From contig CM038465.1 of the NCBI GenBank assembly GCA_021464415.1, positions 83,920,919 through 83,984,918 on the forward strand: a stretch of DNA of 64,000 nucleotides. The letters are read 5' to 3'. Origin of the DNA: Lonicera japonica. Lineage: Eukaryota; Streptophyta; Magnoliopsida; Dipsacales; Caprifoliaceae. This document shows positions 1-11,058 of this stretch, one piece after another. The notes beneath the pieces were generated by a model. That model worked only from the letters and a program-made list of their open reading frames with translations, was not told the DNA's origin and ran no database searches. The stretch's first letter is position 1; each line of letters begins with the position of its first letter. The position numbers were made by a program, and so were the translations under genes.

Positions 1-43
1 TTCCTCTGCTTGGGATTTTATCGAGCATCCTTATTTCCTTCAG

Positions 44-167
44 GGTCAAAAAATACTCCACCGGTATCTCTGCTGCTGCCAGTGGTAATAATATTGGTGA
101 CTCTATACGTGATTCTGCTGTTGATTCTGCTCAAACCTTGCCTGACCCTACTAAGAAAATTCAATAA
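44..167 (+). CDS. Possible terminal exon of an unidentified gene cut by the window edge
   Basis: A pyrimidine-rich stretch ending in CAG at 41-43 looks like a 3' splice acceptor. From there one frame stays open for about 40 codons to a TAA at 165-167. The predicted C-terminus runs V-K-K-Y-S-T-G-I-S-A-A-A-S-G-N-N-I-G-D-S and then a polar stretch ending T-K-K-I-Q. It is rich in Ser, Ala and Asp and has no domain I recognise. The stretch is less AT-rich than its surroundings, which supports coding, and an AATAAA-like string follows the stop. It could equally be a chance open frame; the upstream exons are outside the window. Confidence 0.33.
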
Positions 168-330
168 AATAAACCTTGGGTTGACACAAATGTACAATGT
201 GTTGTGACTTTAAAATTGCTCTCCCTGGTAGTCTGTGTAAGGAATGATATCAAGTGTTTTCTTTTTAGTAGTCTTCCTAAGAAACAGATTTAGTAATATG
301 GGCTGCTTCTAATACTGTCTTAAATTAAGA

Positions 331-514
331 GTCTCACTTTGTCTTTAGTATTTTTCAATAACACACTAATTTGACCCAATTATGATGAATGGACAAAAAT
401 AAAACTTGTTTGCTATTGTGAGATACGGTACATTGATTATGTCTTGAAAAAGAAATATGATTCTTAATTTGAGGCATCTTGAAAATGAAAATGAGACTTG
501 TAATTTGAAAAGGT
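331..514. mobile_element. Degenerate MITE related to the one at 59007-59146
   Basis: Imperfect inverted ends are visible: GTCTCACTTTGTC on the left and a GAGACTTGTAATTTG type end on the right. The interior shares a stretch of about 27 bases, beginning TTGTGAGATA and ending CATTGATTATGTC, with the MITE in intron 5 of the Fes1-like gene. The boundaries are approximate and no clear TA duplication remains. Confidence 0.4.
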
Positions 515-850
515 AGAAGTATATAATGGCCCACTCACTGCAGTTGTAGCAAGTCAAGATAAAAACATGCTTATCAAATCAAGTCGAATTAGTATTGAAT
601 ATGCATTTATTTATCCTGATATGTGAGGACGTGTTTACGATACATGGGGATACACTTGGGATATGTTTGGAGGTTAATTTGTAATTTTTAAACCATTAAT
701 TATTTAATTGTCAATTTGCACAACTATTTCTCACAACTTTATTGCACTTCTACGTACAATGCGGTCATTATGTTTATGTACCAGTATACATATATAATAT
801 TGTTGGCGGCATATCCCTTTTGCATAGCGGTAACCGTGCTCTTAGATAGT

Positions 851-1165
851 AGGTATTTGGACATCAGCTTGTAACTCAATGGTAAATGCACTTCTCTCTT
901 TAGCGACCAGTTGTGTGTTTGAAACTGCTGAGGCAAGCTTGACCATGTGATTGAAAAAGATTGTTGGATCCAAAGTGAAATAAGTCTTCATAGAGGGATC
1001 GAGAGCGATGGGGATGCAGATTTAAACCCAAAATGGATAGTTTAAAATTAAAGTTGAATATTTTATTTAAAGTAACAATTGTGAGTATTTGTTTAGTTAA
1101 CCAAAATGGATAGTTTAAAATCCCTTGAAGGAATGTTGTGTTAGTTTTAGTTAGATCCAAATAAG
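851..1165 (+). mobile_element. Possible tRNA-derived SINE fragment
   Basis: The sequence GCTTGTAACTCAATGGTAAA resembles a tRNA A box, and GTGTGTTTGAAACTGC about 35 bases later resembles a degenerate B box, the pattern of plant SINE heads. A copy of CCAAAATGGATAGTTTAAAAT occurs twice (about 1029 and 1102), a short local duplication. No poly(A) tail or target duplication was confirmed, so this is tentative. Confidence 0.27.
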
Positions 1166-2360
1166 CAAATATGATATATATTATTTTAAAAATGAATTAT
1201 ATTGATAGTAATCTTTGAAGGAATAGTTTTAGTTAGAGCAAACCCCTTTAGGAGTAGTTAAAATCCCTCAGGGGACAATTTAGGTTAGAGTGACGTAATC
1301 AGGGGCAATATAAACTCCTATGAGGGACATTTCATGTTATCTCCATTAGGGCGGTTGAGAGAGGAGGGTTACTCCCATTTATAGTTGTTGTTGTCTTTGT
1401 TGTCTTATTTTTTTTTTTTCAAACAAATTATATTATATAGTGGACTTTCACCTAGTCTTGGGCACAATAGTTCAAACTTCCCAAAGAGTAAAAGCTTACC
1501 GACGATAATTGGAGAAATTTGGACCTAGTGAATCTTGGATTTTTTTTTGAATGTGAGCGAGGTATCGCAGAAGCATGCTTTGAATTGACCTTGTGGTGTG
1601 TATTGTGTATATATGGAGATTTACAACTAAGAAGTTGTGTATAGAGCTCCTCTAAAACTACTTTGGACCAGATTTTTGTGTGGACCTCAAACTATTTTAA
1701 CTTGTAAGTACAAAATAATTCCTAGCAGTATTGTAGAATCATTACAGGATATTAGCTAGATATTTAATACATATACTAAATTTTGCACAAGGTCCCAAGC
1801 TAAGCAAAAGGAGTATAAAGAAAATAAGAAGAAAAAAATGGACATTCAGTTTATGTATAGATATGTGCAGTGTGTGTTTAATTTGGAGGTAGCGCCTGGT
1901 ATGCATAGCACGTTATGTTCAGTGTTCTTGAAAAATCACATTGTAATACTCTAGACCCAATAATTGAATATCAAATAAGTGCGGCTTAATAGTTGAGCAC
2001 AAAATAAACATTTATTAAAAAAAGAATCTTAATTTGTGATAGTGGGAAGTATACGGAATATCTAGGTGATATGATAGTAACCAATAGACCCAATTTACGG
2101 CCTTGGGTGGAGGGAAAATAAACTAGAATTTTCAAGATTTGAACCAATGTACTAACCCACAAATATTTTATCAATTTTTATCTTGACCATTAATTATATT
2201 AGAACTTGTATTTTCCTGATAATAGTGACTTTTAATTATTGGGGTCAATATTGTATTAGTCACATTTTCAACTTTTTTTTTTTTGCTAATCGAAATATGT
2301 CTATAATTATATATATCAAAAGGAGCTTTCTTCTTTTAATTAAAAAGTGAACTTTCTCTT
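1166..2360. other. AT-rich intergenic DNA, no gene seen
   Basis: No reading frame with family features or consistent codon structure is visible on either strand. There are short direct repeats of the type AGGGGACAAT/AGGGGCAATA around 1250-1330 and homopolymer T runs. Nothing further can be supported. Confidence 0.6.
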
Positions 2361-2363
2361 TTG

Positions 2364-2585
2364 ATTTGGTAAATAATAAAAAAAAATTGGCGAAGTTTGG
2401 TGGGAATGATCTTGACAATGTAGATCAATTCTACCAAATTTTATTAAAAAAATTCAATCGAGAAGTGGGTGATCTAAAAATTTAAGACTTCATTGGTTGA
2501 AATGTACGCATATGTATCAATTTTTAGTTCACCCAATTTCTAATTGAATTTTTAATAAAATTTGGTGGAGTCTAATCATTTATCC
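2364..2585. mobile_element. Foldback MITE, member 1 of a three-copy family
   Basis: Two arms of about 55 bases form an imperfect inverted repeat: the left arm (2430-2484) carries CTACCAAATTTTATTAAAAA and the right arm (2518-2572) carries its reverse complement. The arms flank a centre of about 33 bases. The same layout, with outer arms and a GTGGGTGA or GTGAGTTA type core, is seen at 6124-6471 and 12215-12496. It has no coding capacity. Confidence 0.55.
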
Positions 2586-2780
2586 ATTTAAAAGGAAAAG
2601 TCCGTTCAGTTGTTTTTATATATATATATATACCCCTAACTAATTTGGTGATAAATAATAATTTGGTAATACAAGGATATCTTGAAATTTCAGTGGATAT
2701 TTTTCTAGTTAGACATGCACGAATTTATTTATTTTCATAAAGATAGGGAAGATAATGTGAATGAAACATATTTTAATTTA

Positions 2781-3251
2781 GAACATCTCCAATGGTTGTG
2801 TAAAAATTAATATGTACATTTTATGTGTCAAATAACTTTTACACAAAACTTGAAATCTAAAAAATATATGCTCCAATGGGAATTTTGTAAACTTTTGTGT
2901 AAAATTGAAAAGAACTAATAAAATACAAACAAATGTTAGATGTCATTTTATACAATTTTTTCTCGAAATTATATATACATAATATTATAATCACAGTGGA
3001 TTTTGATTTGTAGGTTTTGATTAGCATATTTCAAATATATAATTTATATTAAAATTTATATTTTGTATTAAAAGTTATTACATTTTAAAGGTTTATAAAA
3101 AAAATTAAATTGTGAGAAAGCTAATGTGACATTGTAAATTAAGGGTTTATTTTACACAACACATTTTTAAAAGACCGTTGGAAATTAAATTTTTTACAAT
3201 TTGTGTAAATTTTACACAAAACAAAATTATACACTACTGCTGGAGATGGTC
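2781..3251. mobile_element. Tourist/PIF-Harbinger-like MITE with TTA target duplication
   Basis: The left end GAACATCTCCAATGGTTGT and the reverse complement of the right end GACCATCTCCAGCAGTAGT form a terminal inverted repeat. Both sides are flanked by TTA (2778-2780 and 3252-3254). The 471-bp interior is AT-rich and repeats the motif TTTTGTGTAAA in both orientations, giving an extended hairpin. A 3-bp TTA duplication is characteristic of PIF/Harbinger elements. It is non-autonomous. Confidence 0.7.
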
Positions 3252-3754
3252 TTATGGTGCTAGTAAAATCACTTTTAAATTTTAGTATTGATACTCTTTC
3301 TTTAAGCACCCATATTAAAATTTTAATTTTAAAAGAGCACCCTTAATATGCGAAAGCACCCTAATAAGAAAACATAAAACTAAACATATATGTTGAAATA
3401 TTTTTAGCGTACAGTAATCAAATATGGGTTCTGTATGATATTGTCAACACTTTATCCGGTACAATTCATGGATATAAAGGATCTAACTCAAAATTTGAAG
3501 ACCTAGAAGTATTAAAGGCTTAGATTTAATGACAAATTGTGTAAATTTTAAGTTCTAAAAGTAGATCCCAATCACATTCAACTAAATTATTTGAGACAAA
3601 ACTATGAATAATTGCAATAATAAGCACCTCACCCACATAATGTGTCAGAATAATGCATTTATTAGGGTAGAGAATGGTTTGTTTAAATTTCATATATTAA
3701 TGATAGGAAGCTTGCACTGTTGAGCAAATATATTGTAAAAGTGGTTATCTTCTT
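3252..3754. other. AT-rich intergenic DNA, no gene seen
   Basis: No coding structure was found. The right end (3721-3751) is nearly repeated at 4153-4183, on the far side of the putative element at 3755-4125. Confidence 0.55.
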
Positions 3755-4125
3755 CAGGGGTAGATTTAGAAAAAAAATTGGGGGGGACTATACGATTTTC
3801 AACAATGTAATATACTTAATATAAAAATGTAAAGCTGCATTACAAAATATAAAAAATATAAAATTACATTGCAAAATACACATCTTTCTTGCAATTTCCC
3901 TTTTAATGAAGATAGTGAAAGAATTATAAGAAATTCATCTTCCATTTTACTTCAAAATTTGGATTTAATAATACTCATAGCCGTGAATGCACGCTCTCTC
4001 TCTACTATTTTTTTATTATTATTTGAAAGACCACAATAGAAATTTCATACATTTTTTTTTTTATATATATTAAAAAAGAATTGGGGGGACGATGGCCCCC
4101 CTTCTCAAACACATAGATTCGCCTT
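3755..4125. mobile_element. Candidate non-autonomous DNA transposon (AGGGG...TAGATT ends)
   Basis: The left end CAGGGGTAGATTTAG and the reverse complement of the right end (AAAGGCGAATCTATG) are imperfect inverted repeats of the kind seen in plant hAT-like elements (AGGGGCGGA type). Just inside each end is a run reading TTGGGGGG-AC, on the left at about 3778 and on the right at about 4081. The flanks carry a 31-bp near-identical direct repeat rather than a clean short duplication, so the classification is uncertain. Confidence 0.4.
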
Positions 4126-4546
4126 TGATTTTCTTACTATAATGAGCACTTTTGAGCAAATGTATTGTAAAAGTGATTATCTTAATTCTTACTCAATGAG
4201 GTTGAAGGACAAACACAGAGTCTAGTGCAACAAAAGTGCCTTTAAAATTCACACTTAATAATTTAGTACTTTTTATTTACGAAAAAGGTGCTTAAAATAA
4301 TAGCCCAAAGTGCCTATATATACCGGCCCCCCTTTAATTTATTGTTTCTGAATTTTACTGTTATGCATGCTTATTTTCTTTCAAATATGTTATATAGAAA
4401 ATAAAATCTTCCGGGGCAGTTAAGTTACGAAAGGGTTGATTTGTTCTAATAATGTTCACCTCGCCACGATTTGAATATTCTAAGTCTCTTTTCGGCCCCT
4501 TCCAAAAATAGAAGAGGTGGTGTGAAAGTCGAGGAAGATGAGAGAA

Positions 4547-4574
4547 GGGGGGGGGGGGGGGGGGGGGGGGGGGG
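4547..4574 (+). repeat. Uninterrupted run of 28 G
   Basis: Twenty-eight consecutive guanines follow a purine-rich GAGAAG stretch and precede GTGGCGGGG. Such a run can form stacked G-quadruplexes and is prone to length error in sequencing. No gene is adjacent. Confidence 0.9.
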
Positions 4575-5058
4575 TGGCGGGGATTAAAATAGGAGTAGGC
4601 CAGGACGAGCAGCTGTAGCCATAAATCAATCCAAAAGCCGTAGAAAGGGAGGAGCCCACGCCAGCAGATTATTCCAGGGGGGAGGAGAGGGTCTTATCTC
4701 TTCTTTCCATGCATCATATCTTATTGATGAATGATTTTGATTGCGCATATATATATATATATGTATTAATAAAATGGAGTTGCGAATTATTAGTCTTTCT
4801 CGAGTGAAGGTTAATGTCACTTTAATTTTATTTGGTGGATGCATTAATATATATAAAAGAGATTCACGACAATTATTTATTTATTATTTTAATATATTTG
4901 CCAATTAAAATAGAATCATGTTAATTAATGCTTACTTAAAAATAGTCAGATAAATTTAGATTCTTATAAAATGTAAATAATAATAATAAGGTTTGATCCC
5001 CTGACAAAAATAATTTATTTATTTATTTTTGATTAAACCTGACAAAAATTAATTAACA
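4575..5058. other. Intergenic DNA, no gene seen
   Basis: A (TA)n microsatellite lies near 4747-4763 and AT-rich simple sequence continues to the Tourist-like element. No coding frame is supported. Confidence 0.55.
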
Positions 5059-5061
5059 TAA

Positions 5062-5591
5062 GGGTGTGTTTGATTGGGAGTATTTTTCATGGAAAATACC
5101 CATTTTCCACTTGATTTGACAACTTAAGGTGTTTGATTGGCTTTTTTTTCCAGGCAATTCAATTGCCACTTTTGGCTCACACACTTACATTTTCCATGTA
5201 AACAAGGAAAATATTTTCTTTGGGGGAGCTAGTTTTTATTTTTCCAGGCAATTGCACGGTTTTCGAGACAACATTTTACCAATTTTCTACACTAAAAATG
5301 CTATAACTTAAACTACAAAATTCAAAATTTAATAAAAATTTTATATTTAAAATCTACTCATCAAGATCAATTAAACAAGATCCATCATGACTATAAAATT
5401 ATGTAAAAAAAAATACCCATAATTTTTTCTACATTAAAAATGTCACAATACAACCAATATTTTCCGGGTAGAAAATTAAGGCAATCAAACACATTTAATT
5501 ACATTTTCCATGCAACTCAATTCTAGGCAATTCAATTACCTGAAACTTATTTTCTTTCATGTAAATTTCATACTTGCAATCAAACGCACCC
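5062..5591. mobile_element. Tourist-like MITE with TAA target duplication
   Basis: The element begins GGGTGTGTTTGATTG and ends CAATCAAACGCACCC, a 15-bp terminal inverted repeat with one mismatch. TAA lies immediately outside both ends (5059-5061 and 5592-5594). Internally, CCAGGCAATTCAATTGCC-like motifs recur in both orientations. The module at about 5270-5410 also appears in the Tourist-like element at 11059-11422 and in the Helitron at 11495-12180. It is 530 bp and non-coding. Confidence 0.75.
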
Positions 5592-5594
5592 TAA

Positions 5595-6123
5595 TATCTT
5601 TTGAAAAAGGAAAAATGGTTGAGAGAGGGAAAGGGGTCTGTTTGGTTGTTGTAGATGCATGTGCTCAGGTTGTCATTGTTGGCAGACGAGGCACATGTCA
5701 TGTGAACTCATTGCCAAACCATGCCTTCCCTTGCTCGTTAATTGATTGATAAAATTATTTAAGTAAAACCCAAAATCAGTCCGCCTAACTTTCTTTATTT
5801 CTGTTTGTCAGTATTACGTTCAAGCACTTGCACGTGTCATGTGATTTTGTCATATCTCAATCCTCCTATTTTATTTTTATTTTCCCTTTTAAAATACAAG
5901 TTTCCTCTTCCGTACTTAATTTCGGAAACAGCCATTCCATTCCCGCACACTTTGTGCGTAAAAAACTCTTCCACTGTTCAAAAGTTCTCATCATCGTTAG
6001 TTTACTAAAACATAAAAGAGAAAAAAAGAAGAAAAGAGAATTGAATATAATCCCACAAATTATTTTTTCATACTATATATATAAACAGATAATGTTGTTG
6101 GAAAAACAGTTATATACATATAA
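5595..6123. other. Intergenic DNA, no gene seen
   Basis: Short open frames exist around 5805-6136 but carry no recognisable domain or splice context. I see no repeat here that matches other parts of the window. Confidence 0.5.
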
Positions 6124-6471
6124 GGAAAAGATCTAAAGAGTACAATTTTTTTGTCTTTAAATATGGATCAATCATTTTAAGGAGGTAAACGGATGAATAT
6201 TTTTATGAAACTTGGTGAAGATGATCTCTATGATTAGTAGATCATCTCTGCCAATTTTCATTGAAAAATTCAACCGGAAAGTGAGTTAACTAAATATCTT
6301 ATAGTTAACTCACTTCCTGATTTAATTTTTCAATGAAAATTGCCGGAAGTGATCTATTAATCATGAAAATCGTTTTCACTAAGTTTCATCAAAAAAATTA
6401 TCCGTTTAGCCCCTCAAAATAACAAGTCCACATTTAAATATCAAAAAGTTGGTTCACTTAAGATCTTTTCC
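6124..6471. mobile_element. Long foldback MITE, member 2 of the family
   Basis: The element is almost entirely an inverted repeat. It starts GGAAAAGATCT and ends AGATCTTTTCC, with arms of about 165 bases meeting at GTGAGTTAAC (6281-6290) and GTTAACTCAC (6304-6313) around a 13-base loop. The arms match along most of their length, with scattered mismatches and small gaps. The outermost inverted repeat is followed outside by CATATA-type sequence on both sides, possibly a degenerate target duplication. A single-stranded copy would fold into one hairpin. It has no coding capacity. Confidence 0.75.
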
Positions 6472-6672
6472 CATATATATGGGATATATATAAGTGCGAT
6501 CTTTTTAGCTTTTATGAATTTGAAATATATTAAAAAATAATGAAAAAAATAACTATTCTGCGCGGGGGTGGGGGTGGGGGTGTTGTTGGTTATGAAGTAG
6601 AGTACGTTGCACATGGACTGCAGTGGATTGGTGCTATAGGGATAAGGATAGGAATAAGAGTGAGTGAGTATT

Positions 6673-7261
6673 AAGGGTGGGAGTTAGCTAAAAAAATTAG
6701 TTTATGTTTCACGTATTTAAATTTTGGAAATACTGTAATCAAGATTCAAGAATGCCAACTTTTTCGAGTTAGGTTGTTTTTTCTTTTCTTTTTTTTTTAT
6801 GTTTCAAAAATCGAAATACTGAAAATACAAAAATTTAGAATACCTAAATCAAAAGTACCAAAAATAAAGGCAAATAATAGGTTTAATTATATTAGATCGA
6901 TTATTTTATTTTATGACAATGTATATATTATTATTCTAATACTCGTATGTTAGTAAAATCATTATAATCCATACATAGAGATATGAAATGATATATTCAT
7001 ATTCTTTGCATTGAGAAAAAACATGCTAGAAATAAAATTAACTATATATATCGAAAAACTGATATAGGTACATATCGAAAATATACTAAGTAATACCAAA
7101 AAAAAAATGCCGAAAAAAACCGAAAATTCTGAAAAACTGCATGGTGTGGTTTTGGTTTTGTGTTTTGAAAAGCTGAAACCAAAAGTCAAAATTTTCGAAC
7201 ATTATAGTTTTGGTTTTGAGATAGACCAATTACCGAACCAAATTAATCAATTCCCACCCTT
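6673..7261. mobile_element. Non-autonomous hAT-like element with 10-bp flanking duplication
   Basis: The ends AAGGGTGGGAGTTAG and, reverse-complemented from the right, AAGGGTGGGAATTGA form a terminal inverted repeat. AGTGAGTATT flanks both sides (6663-6672 and 7262-7271). hAT elements normally make 8-bp duplications, here TGAGTATT, and the two extra matching bases may be chance. The interior repeats CCGAAA/TTTGGTTTTG motifs typical of plant hAT MITEs whose ends read GGGTGGG. There is no transposase. Confidence 0.68.
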
Positions 7262-7320
7262 AGTGAGTATTATTTGCCGAACCAAATTAATCGATTCCCA
7301 CCCTTAGTGAGTATTATTTG
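7233..7320 (+). repeat. 44-bp tandem duplication spanning a transposon end and its target duplication
   Basis: Positions 7233-7276 and 7277-7320 are the same 44-base unit with one substitution. The unit holds the last 29 bases of the hAT-like element, the AGTGAGTATT duplication and five flanking bases, so the duplication arose after insertion. Confidence 0.85.
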
Positions 7321-10004
7321 GCTCCTTGGGGAGGGAGGGTGTTTGTAATTAGTGCAAGACTGCTTACTTTGGATTCGGCTCTCCTTCGATATGCATCTTA
7401 TCCAATTTCTCTTGCTACATAGCTAGAAGAGTTTAAACACGGTTAAAATATTTAATTGCGTTCCAACCTTCCACGATCACCACCGACTCCTTTTTCTCAC
7501 TAGAATTATTGCCAGCATCATTATGTATGACTATCCAAATAAACCTACATTCTAGTCCTCTCTCATATCATCTCATTAAGTGTATATACACCCAAATCCC
7601 CATCAACAATCCACTTCCATGTCTAACCTTAAATTCGTCACTGTCACAATCCACCATGTCTAGTGATTTCCTTTATTCAACGGTAATAATTCATTCCACC
7701 AGCATTCCCAGGTTAAATCCATGTTTAGGCGTCAATCAATTGATTTAAATTAGATTATTGGGATGAACTTGAAATTTGATGGGTTAAGCCTTTACGGGTT
7801 GATGGTATAAGTTTCGCTAGACTTATTTAACCATTCATTTAACTTTATCTGATAGTGATTGATCTATGTGGAATATGGCATTGACATTTGAGAGACAATT
7901 AGTAACAACACAGAGTATAGAGGTGGTTCAGCCCTCTTAGAGGTCCTGCTCCACCCTTTTTAAATGAGCTCGGAAGGACCTTGGTATTATAATAGTATAA
8001 CAATCGGAAGTAAATACAATAACTCAACTAATCTATACAAGTATTGAACTAGAAAAAATGAGGGGAATGTGGAATATTGAATGCCTGATTCAATATTCCC
8101 TACAGGCTTGCCTGCTAAATATTCTTGAGATATTATTTCTCTCTTTTAAACTCTTAATAAGGGCTCTCTATTGCTCTCCTTTTGACTATCTACAATAGAT
8201 GCTTAGTTATTTTGTTGCCATCGAACTCCTCCCCCTTGCCAACAAGTAAATATTAGGAGGGTCATCCTAAAAAGAAGCTAGCTTTTGGTGATTGAAGAAG
8301 GGGCGTAGCGATAAGACAGAACAACCTATTATATTCCTCAATTAAGTAATCTCATTCGAGAATCGGGATCTCCAGATTCGGGAGCTAAAACATGAATGTA
8401 CTTATATTAAAAAGATGCCCCAGAGAGAGCTCTAAAGTGCAAGATAGGAACGAAAGAAATATTGAAAGATCGATCCGAACTCCGGCTATTCAAAGGGACA
8501 AGAGACTATTATTTGGTCACGTGGCAAAACAGGTCGATTCAACTGTGTTTTCTGACAACAGAATTCGCCAACTGCTAGTAGAACACCATATTAGCATTAA
8601 ATGCAATTCAACAATCATGGTAAAGTGGTTAGAGTGAAGATCAAGTAAAACTCAAGTGCCAAGCATGAGTCTCACCCATTGTGGCAGAGGACTACGTGCA
8701 ACTGCAACCCTAGTTCAAAGAGATATTGGCGTGGGACCACCAGCCAGGCAGCCATATATATCTTCTATGCAGGCTTTCTCGTGATATATTTAACCATTGA
8801 CTTCGTCAAATCAAAACTCACCTTCATTACAGGTATTTTAAGATGTAGGGATTTGAACAGCTATGATGTCCATTGTATTAATTTCCATCCTGATATTTAG
8901 AGTTATCTTACTCATTGTTTATTCATGGTGCATATGGCACAAAGAGAAGAAGGGTCGGTTATGATTCTGGAGAAAAAGAGTAGGCGGATATCTCAACTAT
9001 AATTTAGAACTCTTATATTTTGACAAGATCTTGACCATTTTAAGTGGACACGTATAAGCCATATAGCTATGCACAGAGGGAAATTGGACGTGATGTATAC
9101 TGGAGGGAAGTCGAATTTGCTCACTTTTAGGTCAAATAAAATATCTTTAGTGTCCTTCCACCTTCCTTGTTATCTTCATCAAATGTCATCTAGGGCCGTA
9201 TGTAATAAGGGTGGGCAAAATCCAATTCAATCCAATTTTTTTGAATTAAGATTGATTGAATCGGATTGAATTCACTTTTGAAAATCAAAAAATATTTGGT
9301 CAGTTTCGGATTCAAAGGGTGTGTGTAAACTGACCCAATTAATATTTTTTTTTTCTTCTTAAAGTGCCATATGTATTTGTGTTATTGGTGGCCATAGTAG
9401 TTTATTTATTATACTACTCTTTTTTTGAAATTTGACTACAAAGTATTTGTTTTAATTTTGTCAATTTGTTATATTTGTCAATTTGAAAATATTGAGAAAT
9501 TAAAAAATTTCCAATAAGAATATTGCCAAGATTATATTTTACGTATTCAATTGGATCGGATTGGTAAGTCATTTTAAATTAAATTGGTTGCCAAATTTTA
9601 AAATAAATATTAAATCAGATTAAACGCGCGTGGCGTAAAAATCACCAAACTTGATGGATTTCCTACCCCCTGTAAGTGAGGCCATAAAAATGATGGAACG
9701 GTGACCCGGCCCGACTGTAATAGGCATGTAATGGACAAACAGATGTTCCTTTTTTAACCAGTAGTGTATAGTCAACAAGAAGACCGTCAACAGTTCAAAC
9801 ACAAAAAGAGGGGAAAGGTTACATATAATTACAAATTTAATTTTTTACATAGAATTAAGATAGAGATATTGGTATCTAAAAATACTTAATAATATTTTCA
9901 CTTTCATTCAATCATTTGCAATTGAATAAAGTGTCCGTTATTGATTTTTGAAGATAGACTATAAACTTATATAGTCATTCTTTCACAATCGAATAAAATA
10001 TTAT
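7321..10004. other. Intergenic DNA with unassigned repeat traces
   Basis: No gene can be supported. The stretch 7890-8250 (GAGGTGGTTCAGCCCTC, then a GAGCTCGGAAGGACC string) distantly resembles the LTR-like family at 14260, 25535 and 57165. At 9207 AAGGGTGGGCAAAATCC looks like the left end of a hAT-type element, followed by alternating GGATTGAATT/GATCGGATTGG motifs, but no right end is visible. The stretch 8300-8900 is less AT-rich and may be an eroded coding relic, with no family I recognise. Confidence 0.4.
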
Positions 10005-10690
10005 TAAGAACTAAATAATGTCTTTTACAATAGGGACAATTAAAAAAAAGTCTTATTAGAGAAAGACTTTCACATTAAAGCCAATGAATAATTTTTTTGT
10101 AAATAAAGGGCCTATTTTTTATTTTATTAATAATATGACATGTGTTTTTTTTCATTATAAAATGACATCCCAACCCTTAAAATAAATTAAAAAATACCAA
10201 TATGTATTAAAATATGGATTGCAATATGAACTTTACAGTCTATATTTCACTGCAATATGAACTTTGCAGTCCATTTTTTATTGCAATATGAACTTTGCAG
10301 TCCATATTTTACTGTAATATGAACTTTGCAGTACATATTTTTTGTGCAAAGTTCATATTGCAGTTCATATTTTACTGCAATATGAACTTTGCAGTCCATA
10401 TTTCTAGTGCAAAGTTCATATTGCAGTCCATATTTCACTGCAATATTCATATTTTTTATGCAAATTTCATAAAGAGGGGGTAATTTAGGTAATATATAAC
10501 ATGTTTTTATTAATTAACTGATATTTAAATTTATTCAAATACCTTCATTTAAAATATAAAATAAAATAGGCATCTTACACTAATTTCCAATTAAAAATAG
10601 GCCCTTCATTCAAAAAAATATTATTCATTGGAGTTTTGGTAAAAATTAATGTGTAGTAAGACATTCTACCTAATTTCTAGTTTAAATAAA
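10005..10690. mobile_element. Foldback element carrying an internal minisatellite
   Basis: Inverted arms are visible. The left side holds AATGTCTTTTAC, then CCAATGAATAATTTTTTT, then AGGGCCTATTTTT. The right side, reverse-complemented, gives AATGTCTTAC, CCAATGAATAATATTTTT and AGGGCCTATTTTT in the same order. The arms enclose the 31-bp array at 10219-10456. A sister element with the same arm motifs lies at 18295-18745. The outer limits are approximate and the superfamily is unknown. Confidence 0.6.
10219..10456. repeat. 31-bp minisatellite with unit cores in both orientations
   Basis: Eight units start at about 10219, 10251, 10282, 10313, 10345, 10376, 10408 and 10439, a spacing of 31-32. The core TGCAATATGAACTTTGCA occurs forward in units 1-4 and 6 and in part of 8. 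Its reverse complement TGCAAAGTTCATATTGCA fills units 5 and 7. Each core is an imperfect palindrome bounded by TGCAA/TTGCA, with spacers like GTCCATATTTTAC. Reading frames cross the array on both strands, but they simply reflect the periodicity. Confidence 0.88.
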
Positions 10691-11058
10691 GTAGCATACA
10701 TCTTACTTAGTTATTAAGAATTAAATAAAAAATGTATTTTTAAAAAATATTAAAAATGTCAATATCATTAAACTCTAAATAAGATAGTTATATTATTAAA
10801 ATAATATTTCTTTTCTTAAGAAAATTATACAAACGTACATAGTATTGCCAGCTCGCAACCAAAATGCATTGCCCCCAAAAAGTGAGGGAAAGGGGAAAGA
10901 AACAAAAAATTGCAGCAAGGGTCGGAGGCGGCAGCTGGGAGCCATCGTCAGCAGCGTTGCAGTTTTTATTTTTTTTATTTTTTTTTTACAACAAAGACGG
11001 GGCAAAGCTGGAACCAAGGATTTGCTGCCCCCCTTAAAATAATTATTGAAAAATGTAA
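10691..11058. other. AT-rich intergenic DNA, no gene seen
   Basis: A more GC-rich island at 10845-11035 has short open frames on both strands without recognisable domains. Nothing else can be supported. Confidence 0.5.

Noticed and set aside
10247..10483. Open frames on both strands across the minisatellite, with repeated Cys/Asn-rich peptides
   Set aside because: The peptides are a by-product of the repeat period and palindromic core. There is no start context, no family and equal openness on both strands.
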